Assembly (NCBI GenBank): GCA_001662425.1
Contig: BDDC01001752.1
Coordinates: forward strand, 3,632 to 20,696
Source: Chlamydomonas sphaeroides
Lineage: Eukaryota > Chlorophyta > Chlorophyceae > Chlamydomonadales > Chlamydomonadaceae
Reading direction: 5' to 3'
DNA length: 17,065 bases
Below are positions 1-7,800 of the stretch, piece after piece. Positions within the stretch are counted from its first letter, which is position 1; every line of letters starts with the position of its first letter. Below the pieces are notes generated by a model, which worked only from the letters and a program-made list of their open reading frames with translations, did no database searches and was not told the origin of the DNA. The position numbers and the translations under genes are program-made.

Positions 1-2
1 AT

Positions 3-30
3 GGGCTGTGGGTGGGCTGTGGGTGGGCTG
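3..30. repeat. short 11-bp tandem repeat at the window edge
   Basis: An 11-bp unit, GGGCTGTGGGT, occurs twice in full and then in part. It is simple G/T-rich DNA with no visible gene association and may continue to the left of the window. Confidence 0.6.
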
Positions 31-310
31 CCCCTTGGCAGTCCTGCAGGCCGCGGGATGTGATCCGCAGAGGTGCATTGTGCCGCAATCGGCGCCCGCT
101 GTCCGTTCCTGTTGGCCCGGTCCTGTCCGCCCGCTGGCGCGGCTCCGGGCGCGGCCCGGCCCGGGTACCGACCCTGACCGGGTCCTGGCCTGGTGCAGTC
201 GAGGACCTCTGCGGAGCGCTGTCCTGGCCGCGACCCAGGGCTGGGCAAGCAGCACGCAGACGGCATGCCACCGCGCCTGCTGGAATATAGAGAGTATGGG
301 GCCCACAGGC

Positions 311-928
311 TTACCGCCAAGCGGTCAGCTCGAGGGTCAGCAGCAGTGACCCGAACAGCAGCGTCGTGGCGATGGTAATGCGCTCGCGCTTGAGCAGCTC
401 CAGCAGCTCGCTGGGTTTGAGCCTTCGGAGGCGGCGGCGGGTTTCCCGTCGCCATATCGCCCTGAGTGGCAGGAGGGTCGTTGCGGAGGCAGGGGCTTGT
501 TTAGGTGGCGCGAGAGCTTGGATGGTGTCATGGTCGGGCAGGCCGCCGACGGTTTACCACACGCACTTGCTAAAGAGCTCCCGGACGTCGGGGCTCTGCA
601 GCAGCGACGGCCTCGCTTCCTTTGCTGCCACGCCGCTGGCTCGAGGCGCTTCCACGGACTCAGAGGAGCTGCCGCCTGCAGCACTGAGCTGAATCTCAGA
701 GCTTGCAACTGTGAGAGGTCCTGAGCCGTTTGCGTGTAGTGCAGAATCCTGCATGCCGGGGCCCGTCTTTGGTCTTAGCTGTTGACGAAGCGAATTGAGC
801 GGCATTGCATGCTGCACGAACGGGCTATGGTGGTCATTCGGTGTCAGAGCAGTCGATGCAGTATGGTCAGGACCTATGCTGCACTGTGAACATGTGAGCG
901 CGAGGTCGCGTCGCGGGCGTAAGAGCAC
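311..928 (-). CDS. unrecognised gene, two apparent 3' exons with a hydrophobic C-terminal segment
   Basis: I do not recognise the family. On the minus strand an open frame reaches ...SPDVRELFSK and meets a good donor (GTGCGT, first intron base 566). A pyrimidine-rich acceptor (CTCAG) ends the intron at 462, giving 105 bp. The phases fit (2 nt + 1 nt make a Lys codon). The next exon, 461-311, reads AIWRRETRRRLRRL, then a leucine-rich stretch (PSELLELLKRERI), then a hydrophobic run (IATTLLFGSLLLTLEL), and stops with TAA at 313-311. From the ATG at 805 the product would be 129 aa; from the ATG at 928, 170 aa. Without the intron the frame hits a stop at 556-554, so the splice decides the model. 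The basic stretch followed by a roughly 20-residue hydrophobic segment suggests a membrane anchor (inference). GGTAAGC at the proposed stop could instead be a donor, so the gene may continue toward position 1. The true 5' end is uncertain. Confidence 0.42.
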
Positions 929-1189
929 ACGAATCCGGCCTCGCCACCCCCGCGTTTCCCCCGTTCAAATTCCACGAGGCCATGCCGCAACAACGGCCAG
1001 TACATGCGCCATGTGCAATGATGGTCTAATTCAGGAAAGAAGGGCAATACTGCAGGCAGCGCCACGAAGCGTTGCATCGCGAGTGACAGAACAAACTTGG
1101 CCCGGAGCAGGCCAGGGAAACAGGCTTCGTAACTCGCCCCACGTCTCCCCTCAACATCCCGCATCGGGCGCAAGGCAGCGTGGCTTCCT

Positions 1190-1403
1190 CAGGGCTCGTA
1201 TCTTGCCCGCCGCCAAGTCACCCAGGGTGGGTGACTTCCGCTCGCCTTGCGGCCGGGAAGTCACCCGAGGTGGCGCCAAAGACGGTAGGGCCTAGCTAGC
1301 ATAATTCGGCATTATCGGTGACTTCGCTTGCTTTCGGCCGCCGGAGGTCACTCAGCCCGGGTGACTCCAGTCCCAAGCCCGGGTGAGTAAGATACGAGCC
1401 CTG
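1190..1403. mobile_element. hAT-type MITE (non-autonomous DNA transposon)
   Basis: Perfect 15-bp terminal inverted repeats, CAGGGCTCGTATCTT at 1190-1204 and its complement at 1389-1403, bound a 214-bp element. The 8 bp GGCTTCCT stand directly outside both ends (1182-1189 and 1404-1411), a perfect target-site duplication. TIRs beginning CAGGG with 8-bp duplications are the hallmark of the hAT superfamily. The interior carries alternating AAGTCACC/GGTGACTT octamers (1215, 1230, 1258, 1317) plus two near copies around 1345-1367, which resemble subterminal transposase-binding repeats. There is no coding capacity, so mobility would need a transposase from elsewhere. The intact duplication suggests a fairly young insertion. 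Confidence 0.9.
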
Positions 1404-1411
1404 GGCTTCCT

Positions 1412-2354
1412 TCAAAGCTGGGATGTAATCGAGGCCCAGGGAACACATACTACACATACACGGACACACCGGGAGGCAGGTGTCTATCTTCCGTCGACGG
1501 CAACTTGCGCTCGCATGTCGATATCGTTTCGGTCCACGGCCAGGTCAGCTAACTCTGGTTGAAGCGCCGGCAGCGCCGGACGTCAGCGATCCAGGTCCGC
1601 GGGACTACAGTCCGCGGGTCACGCTAAGGTATGTCCCCGAGATCAGGAGGACCTCCTGCCCGGGACTATATATGGCGTGCGCCTCTGCACTACGCTCTCC
1701 AAGCAGCACCCGGGATGCCCCGTGCGTCCCTCTAGTACACCCCAGGAGGCCCGCGCCGAATATGAGCGCAGCCCGGGGCCTGCGGGGCCTGCAATGAACT
1801 CCACGCTGGATCTACAGCATATATACAGGCTCGGGGACTGACTTGAACCCCATTATTTGGCCACGGCGCTGAAAGTCATTAAACTACGGGCGCCGCTCAG
1901 TAGCACCAGGAGCACCTCCTGAGCACGACCAGCTAGCCGCTGAGCCGACGTGGGCTACTCCCCGGCGGCGCCCGTTCGATGTTTAGGCCCCATCCATCCC
2001 CGAGCGACCGCTGGCGGCAGCGTGGGGCGGCCGTGATGCACGGCGGCGGCCGCGCAGCCGCCTCCTGCCCATAATGAGCTGCACTGCACTCGATCGACCC
2101 ACACTCTAGCCCTCGCGACGTCATTCGACACGTATTGCTCACATGCTCCGCGAGTGAGGCCCCGAAGGCTGCACGGCTCGCTGGCTAGCCAGCGGTGCGA
2201 GCGCAGTGGCGAGGGGCCGAGCTGAGTGATTGTCGTCGGGCCCGTCCTGCAGACAGCGGCCGCCACCTACCTAGCTAGCTACCTCAGGCGCCGCTGAGCT
2301 GCATCCTGAGCGAGGCGCCACGCTAGCTCGGGTAGGTCGGTCCTGCACGCTCGT
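1412..2354. other. gene-free stretch, no gene seen
   Basis: I see no exon chain with family motifs or phase-consistent splicing here on either strand. It contains small palindromes (for example around 1597-1617, CCGCGGGACT facing AGTCCGCGG), two TATATA-like stretches (about 1669 and 1819) and a possible tRNA-like relic at about 1839-1886. Confidence 0.5.
1839..1890 (-). repeat. possible tRNA-like (pol III box) relic, SINE-head-like
   Basis: On the minus strand TAGTTTAATGAC (1886-1875) matches the tRNA A-box consensus TRGYNNARNNGG at 10 of 12 positions. GGTTCAAGTCA (1849-1839) resembles a B box (GGTTCRANNCC) in the right order. The start-to-start spacing is 37 nt, slightly short. The T arm does not close properly (GGGG and CCCC are separated by an 11-nt loop), so a working tRNA is unlikely. 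A decayed tRNA-derived SINE is the best guess. Confidence 0.25.
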
Positions 2355-2617
2355 TGTAGCCGTAGGCACACCACCCGGACATCCAGATACATGCCTATCG
2401 CCTCCTGCCACGTATCGTATTGGTAGCGAAACCTCACCGCTCGCCCAGGTGAAGGCGGTTCGTTCCCAGCAGAGAGCATAGGCCCGGAGCAACTCATGTC
2501 GTCTACCGCTAAGTAAATGGCACCCGGGTCCGAGGTCGAACCCTTCAGGGTGGGGAGAGTGTAGCCGTAGGCACACTACCCGGACATCCAGATAGATGCC
2601 TATTGCGTGCCTCCTGC
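2355..2617 (-). repeat. partial tandem repeat (period about 205 bp) with tRNA-like arm, SINE candidate
   Basis: The segments 2355-2408 and 2560-2617 are near-identical: the first 44 bp differ at two positions, then one copy carries 4 extra bases. They bound a unit of about 205 bp present about 1.25 times. On the minus strand the repeated part holds GTAG-loop-CTAC, a tRNA-style D-arm with GG in the loop. It is followed about 30 nt later by GGTTCGACCTC (2543-2533), close to a B box. No complete tRNA cloverleaf forms. The minus-strand frame through the repeat reads IG(M/I)YLDVRVVCLRL in both copies, so a relic of a coding element is the alternative. A tRNA-derived SINE dimer or tandem is favoured weakly. 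Confidence 0.4.
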
Positions 2618-2840
2618 TACACTCGTCCGCTGCATGGCCCCTGGGCAGACGGAGGGACTGGACGTCGGTCGCCCTGTTCGTTAGCCCCAAGACCTGCTCG
2701 ACCACCAACTAACGTACGAACGACGTACCCAATGGCAAGCAGCCAATTCAGCTAGTGGCGCCAAGCGGCAGCGTAGCGGTGTTGGGGCAGCGAGGGCGGT
2801 CCCTGCCTCCTGGCCGTGCCTGGCTAGTTGGGCGGCGGCT

Positions 2841-2878
2841 GCTGTTGCGATAGCTGTTGCGATAGCTGTTGCGATAGC
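2841..2878. repeat. 12-bp minisatellite, three perfect copies
   Basis: The unit GCTGTTGCGATA is repeated three times without change (2841-2852, 2853-2864, 2865-2876) and is followed by GC of a fourth. A 12-bp period keeps reading frame, but no gene is seen here. Confidence 0.9.
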
Positions 2879-3051
2879 GGCCGTAGGGTTGTGCTAGCGC
2901 GACGCGGGGGGCCCGCCAATCCTTTGCACGCAATCGTGCCGGCCATGTCCGGGTGAAGGGGCCACGCGTCGCGCCCCGGGCCAGGGGTCGCGCCCCAGAC
3001 AAGTGTCGGCATTATGACGTATGGCGAGTCGATAGGGTGGTGGGCGCCTGC

Positions 3052-3100
3052 GTTCAAGTAGCTCAACTGGTTAGGGCGGTTGGCAGCTCAAACGAAGAAC
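3052..3100 (+). repeat. tRNA 5'-half-like fragment with a perfect A box
   Basis: TAGCTCAACTGG at 3059-3070 matches the A-box/D-arm consensus TRGYNNARNNGG at all positions and is followed by TTAGGGC, as in many tRNAs. I find no B box (GGTTCRANNCC) or closing acceptor stem downstream, so this is not called as a tRNA gene. It is probably a tRNA-derived SINE head or a tRNA relic. Confidence 0.35.
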
Positions 3101-3759
3101 TGGTTGGGGGCTGACGGGGGCTGCGCCCCTTTCACATTCCGGATGGGCCACCTTGTCAAAATGAAGACATCGCTGCGCGGCGTGCGCCGCCGCGGCCGTC
3201 TAATTCCCTCGCCGTTACTTTGTAAACTGCTGGCAGGCGACGTGTGTATGAGCATTCCGTTGCTCGTGTGCGATGTGATGTATATGCTGCCCGTGCTTGC
3301 ACCGCGCTGATATATTTCATATATATGGTGAATGTCCTGTTCATCGGATTCCATTGATGCATCCGACGCAGCTCCGCGGACACGCCGTTTTAAGGTCGCG
3401 GGACCCGGCGCCAACATTACTTTATTTCTCTAAGCTATATATGCAGCGGTCAGCGGTGGGGCGCCCGCGCCCGCATGGTGTCGCTGGGGCGTCGTCGGGA
3501 TTAGGCGCGGGCTGCATGTCAGCCGTGGGTGGCGGGCCTGGAGCCTGCGCTGCCCCTGCCTGTCGCGCGGACCGGGTGGGTGGGGCGGTCGAGAGCCTGT
3601 CTCATAAGCACTTGCTTCTGGCCGGCGCGCGCAAGTGTGGGACCTGGCGGTGCAGGTTGGTGCGGTGTATGTGGGTGCGTGTGCACGGGCCGGCCAGGGT
3701 GCATGTGAGTGCGTGTGCGTCGCCCGGCAGCAGGCAGCCAGATGAAATAGATAAAATCC

Positions 3760-3863
3760 TGTAAGACACAAAAGCTGTCCGCGGATGTCACGGAGTGGCG
3801 GCGTGTAAGCTATAAGCTTGCCGCCGCCACTCCGTGACATCCGCGGACAACTTATAGCTTACA
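3760..3863. mobile_element. compact palindromic element with interleaved inverted repeats (MITE candidate)
   Basis: Two perfect 27-bp arms (3776-3802 and 3823-3849, beginning TGTCCGCGGATGTCACGG and complement) enclose a 20-bp loop. The loop contains GTAAGCTATAAG (3805-3816), whose exact complement CTTATAGCTTAC lies just outside the right arm (3851-3862). This gives an A-B-A'-B' order. The outer ends also pair: TGTAAG at 3760 with CTTACA ending at 3863. AATCC flanks both ends (3755-3759 and 3864-3868), a possible 5-bp target duplication. There is no coding capacity. Confidence 0.6.
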
Positions 3864-3911
3864 AATCCCGCCCGCCGCCCCTCCGATACGTTCCACACCC
3901 CTGGCACGTAT

Positions 3912-3974
3912 GTGCCGTGTGTTCAATTGTTGTGGCAGCGAACCCCACACGCGGCACAGCACGCCCTTTTTTTT
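3912..3974 (+). other. imperfect hairpin followed by a T run
   Basis: GTGCCGTGTG (3912-3921) pairs imperfectly with CACACGCGGCAC (3946-3957), and eight T residues follow at 3967-3974. The arrangement resembles a transcription stop for pol III, but no transcript is evident upstream. Confidence 0.25.
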
Positions 3975-4102
3975 AGAAAAGTAATAGAGTAACACCGAGC
4001 CCCGTGCGTGCGTGTGGGGAGCGATCGGAGTGGAGTTTCTAGTTTTATGTACCATATATGTTACATTTCGGCGGTGTCTTCAGCCCCTGCGCATGGCCTT
4101 TT

Positions 4103-4520
4103 ATGTGTTGGCCGGGTGAAACTGAAGCAGACTATGGACACAGGCAGACGTGGGGACCAGACGTGAGTAAGAGTGTAGCTAGCATGCATGCTGAAGACCG
4201 AGAGGCCTGCGTTGGGTGCACCGCTGACGAAAGCTTTCGTCAGCGGTGCCCGCGCGCCGTGACATGCAAAAACCCAACACTGCGTCCATCGCTTTTTATC
4301 AAACGCGAATCGAGCATTTCACTGGAGCTCGCGACTGGGGCGGATCGGACCGATCGAATTCGCAGTGTTGGGTTTTTGCATGTCACGGCGGGCTTCTGTC
4401 AGCGGTGCACCAATGGAAGCGCAGGCCTCTTGGTCTTCAGCATGCTACACTCTTACTTATGTCTGATTTCCACATCTGTCTGTGTCCATACCCTGCTTCA
4501 GTTTCACCCGGCCAACACAT
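4103..4520. mobile_element. 418-bp foldback element with long inverted-repeat arms
   Basis: The left arm starts ATGTGTTGGCCGGGTGAAAC at 4103 and its complement ends at 4520. The arms run about 125-140 bp with scattered differences, largely G/A and C/T transitions. The left arm has an 8-bp extra segment near 4180 and a self-complementary insertion: a perfect 32-bp palindrome at 4218-4249, centred on AAGCTT. Inside, a second perfect 30-bp inverted repeat (4255-4284 and 4361-4390) encloses a 76-nt loop. No protein is encoded. The flanks are TTA on the left and TCA on the right, not a clear target duplication. It may be a Harbinger-like or foldback MITE, or a long-hairpin small-RNA locus. It ends 149 bp before the start codon of the glycosyltransferase gene. 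Confidence 0.8.
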
Positions 4521-4669
4521 CAAGCAAAGTAGAAATTCCCCTCCCCACCGCGAAACCCTGCTCTTCCTACTTGTACTTAAAATTGGAACAAGCACATTCA
4601 ACCTTGACCAAAAAATTCTCTCTTTACAACACAGCAGCTTGAGTTTCGTCCGTTTTTTTGCTCAATGAT
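4521..4669 (+). promoter_or_regulatory. likely core promoter and 5' leader of the GT47 gene
   Basis: This 149-bp stretch is clearly less GC-rich than its surroundings and lies between the foldback element and the start codon. It includes TACTTAAAATTGG near 4573 as an AT-rich core. No transcription start or firm TATA box can be fixed from sequence alone. Confidence 0.35.
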
Positions 4670-4847
4670 ATGATGCTGCTGAGCACCTTGGCGCTACTGA
4701 CGCTTTCATTCATAGCGGCGCTGTCTCCAGTACAGTGTATAGCAGCCACAGCGCAACCTATCAAGAAGGAATGCTCGCCGGGGTGCACCGAGCGCGGCAA
4801 CTGCAACGCGGAGTGGGGCACATGCGAGTGCCGCTTCGGCTTTGGAG
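4670..4847 (+). other. exon 1: signal peptide and first EGF-like module
   Basis: The exon encodes MMLLSTLALLTLSFIAAL, a typical hydrophobic leader, a likely cleavage zone near residues 26-28, then C35-x3-C39-x5-C45-x6-C52-x-C54, an EGF-like half-module ending RFGFG. It splices at GTGCGG into exon 2, which adds further cysteines (NCHCF). The leader could instead act as a type II membrane anchor, as in many Golgi glycosyltransferases. Confidence 0.8.
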
Positions 4848-7800
4848 GTGCGGTGAATTGAACTGCAGAAGCGGTCCTATCGACCGGCCTGCCGCGATAC
4901 CGCCGCAGGGATGGTCGGTCGGTAGGTCGGTTGGCCGCCTCTATCTGTGTTGTTGAAACGAGCAAGCCATCGGCGAGCAGGTAGGCGGCCAGCCAGCAAT
5001 TCGAGCCTCCCGTGTCCTGGCCCGCAGGCGATGACTGCTCAAAGCCGCTCCTGCCAGCATGCATGAGCTCGCTGCAGCCAGGCGCAGGTGAGGCAGGCAG
5101 CACCGGCCAGCTAAGCTAGCGCGCGCCCCCGCCCAGGCCGGCACGTGGCGGCACTCGCAGGGCACGCACGCAGGCAGGAGCCCACGGCACAGACATCCCG
5201 CCGGCCGCTGGATGCGACCGGCGAGTCAGGGGTTGCAGATGTATGGTGACAACAGGCGGAACCCCGCAGCCGCCGCCGCGCACCGCTGTGCCGCCGCCGC
5301 CCCGCCAAACCCAGTCCCGTCCCGGCCCCCCCCACCCCGCAGTGCCCATGTACGGCATGGGCTACGCCAAGAACTGCCATTGCTTCAAGCAGCTGGAGAA
5401 GGTCAGTTCGCGTCCTTTGTTGTGTTGAGCCGCTGGCACCGCCGCGACCGCGGCTGTTGCGGCGGAGCTTGCGTGCACGTAACTGTGACGTAGCTTGCTG
5501 GACGTCGCGTGGGCATGGGTTGCCTTGCGCGCGGCGTAGCCTGTGGCCTGTCCGCCCGCGAGCCTTCGTGAGGCAGGCTGCGTATTGGATGCACGCGTGG
5601 CGATCGTCAGCAGCCGAGGGCCCCGGCAGCCAGCAGCACTGCCTACTCTGCAGCAGCCGGGGCCTTGCGAGCTGGGTGTCTGCGTTTATTTTACAACCCC
5701 AGCAAGTGCCGGGGCCGCGGGACGGCCGGCCCGCCCGCGGCGCTGCCACAGATACGTGCACACAAGAGCTGCCTACATGGGCAGGCATGTGCCCATCCCG
5801 GGCTATGTGCGTGTGTGGCGAATATAACTAGTATCATGCATTTTTCAACCGAACACGACAGACTTCTACAGCGCCGCCCCAATGGTGCCCACCTGCTGCA
5901 GATCGCGTGCGCCGACGACTACCGCAAGGACGTCTTCCTGTGCAACCAAGAGGTCTTCTGGTGCGTTGCGTGACACATGCCATTGCGGCAACTCTGGACA
6001 GACACATGAGTAGTGCCGGCAAGGCAGGGGCCGGCGACCCGATAGCGAGCGAGGTCTCTGCACGGCGGCCTGGCTGCGGGGGGAGCGAGCGGGCGGCGGC
6101 CAGACCCGACCAAGGCACGGGCCCATGGCGATGGCCTGACACGCGCAGCAGCAGGCCCCAGGGCACAGCTCCCCGTCCTTGGGATGGGGCCGACGTGCAT
6201 GCCCGGCTCACGTGCGTGCGTTAGGGTTGCCAACCTGCGTGCGTGCAACACTCATCTGTTGGTCTATGATGGTACGCTACATCATTGGTTCATGAATGAG
6301 TGAGGTGGCTAACCCCTAGCTAGCGCACGTCAAGGGGCGATGGACCCGCCGTTACACTTTCCCGCGGCGCAACCCTAGGGCGGCATCGACCCCATGCATG
6401 CTGCATGGTGCATGCCGCTACTCCCGCGCGCCGTGCTGCCCAACCAGCCTGCCTGCCTGCCTGCCCTTCAGCTCGGCGAGCGCGCGCCCCTCGCCGGCCC
6501 CCACGCAGGCTGTGGGACCGCATGCGCTGCTACGAGTTTGAGGGCAGGCCGGACGAGCAGCAGCTGTCGGACCCGGTGGCGGCCGATCAGGAGGCCGCCA
6601 ACCGCGTCGTGTGGAAGGTTGGGGTAAAAAAGGTACGGCGCGAGCTGCGTTGCCTGGGACGCGCGTCTCACCTGCGTGCCGGAATCGAGCGACGCTAGGC
6701 AGGCATGGATGATGCAAAACAGCACGGTGGGGAGACAGACAGTCGGACGTTCGGAGAGGACTGTGGGCGCAACCGCGCGGTCATGGCGCTGCGGCCCGTC
6801 ACCCCCCCCTCCCTGCGTAGACGGACGCCGCGGTGGGCGAGGACGCCTTCCCCTTGGCTCCGGACGACCCCTCCAAGCCGCGCGATCCGTGGCGCTGGGG
6901 CGACGCGCTGCCGATGGCGCGCTGCAAAGACCGGTGCGATGGGTTAGACCCGCCCGGGGTGCGGCGCGCTGCGGGAAGGCGAGCAGCAAGTCGCGCGCAG
7001 CGTGCATCCGCGCTAGATGCTAGGGGCTAGATAGACAGCAAGCGCTGTCACCGTACCGAGCCGGGCGCGCGCAGCCTGGGAGCAGGCGCTGTCGACGCAT
7101 CGCCATTTCGTGTGCCCAGTGCGTGCTCCATCACCTCCCCCCCCCGCGCCCCGCGCTCTGCGGTTTGCTATGCACACGCCGACACATCCTCTTGTCAAGA
7201 ATATCCCCCGGCCCCCGCCAGTTGCAACGACCGCGGCGGGTGCGTTTTCAAGGATGGGCCGCGCTGCCAGTGCGCGCCGCAGTACAAGGGCGAGGCCTGC
7301 GAGCTGCCCGCCGCTCCGGAGCACTGCCCCAACCACTGCAGCGGCCGCGGCACCTGCCACGGCGGCTGGTGCCACTGTCAGCCCGGGTACTGGGGGCTGG
7401 GCTGCAGCCGCAGCAAGGCCTTCACTGCGGCAGGTGGGTGGGTGTGGGGAATGCGGCCCAGGCGCTCGGCGGAAGCGGCGGGCGGGCGGCGGCGCGTTGG
7501 CTGGGGTGCTGAAACCCCTGGCCGCAACCGATCCCCGCGGCCCAACGAGCGAGCAGCTAGCGGATGAGTACGCTGCTGCTGCCAGCCGCCATACTTGAGT
7601 CTCGCCGTACTGCACATTCCTCCCTCGTACGACAGAGTACGCGCCGCACCCCACGGCGCTGCGCTTCTACGTGTACGACCTGCCGGAGCGGGTGTCGTAC
7701 TCCAAGCCATATGGCGACGACTGGTGTGTGGGGTTGACTAGCTAGTTCTGGGCATGCGCGGCACCTGGGTGCACCTGGGTGCGCGCGTGGCCGGCTTGGC

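Larger units (their letters stand above)
2618..3753. other. gene-free stretch with a minisatellite and a tRNA-like fragment
   Basis: No convincing exon is seen on either strand; open frames here are the usual stop-poor frames of GC-rich DNA. An AT-rich island with TATATTT/TATATAT occurs at about 3311-3328, and a GT-rich stretch (TGTGCGTG-like) at about 3660-3720. Confidence 0.45.

Noticed and set aside
950..985. GTTCAAATTCC as a tRNA T-arm
   Set aside because: Flanking bases cannot pair as a T stem and no A box lies at the right distance.
2279..2497. Minus-strand frame reading RFRYQYDTWQEAIGMYLDV as a protein gene
   Set aside because: It overlaps the repeated tRNA-like segment, shows no splice-consistent neighbours or known domain, and ends in the repeat boundary region. 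It is kept only as an alternative for the repeat.
3052..3130. Functional tRNA gene
   Set aside because: The A box is perfect but there is no B box, T arm or acceptor stem closure.
3430..3840. Minus-strand frame of 136 codons
   Set aside because: Its composition is simple Pro/Ala/His/Arg from GC-rich and GT-rich repeats, it overlaps the palindromic element, and no motif is visible.
4058..4668. Long plus-strand open frames across the foldback element
   Set aside because: They run through both arms of an inverted repeat and its loop, have no family features and are chance frames.
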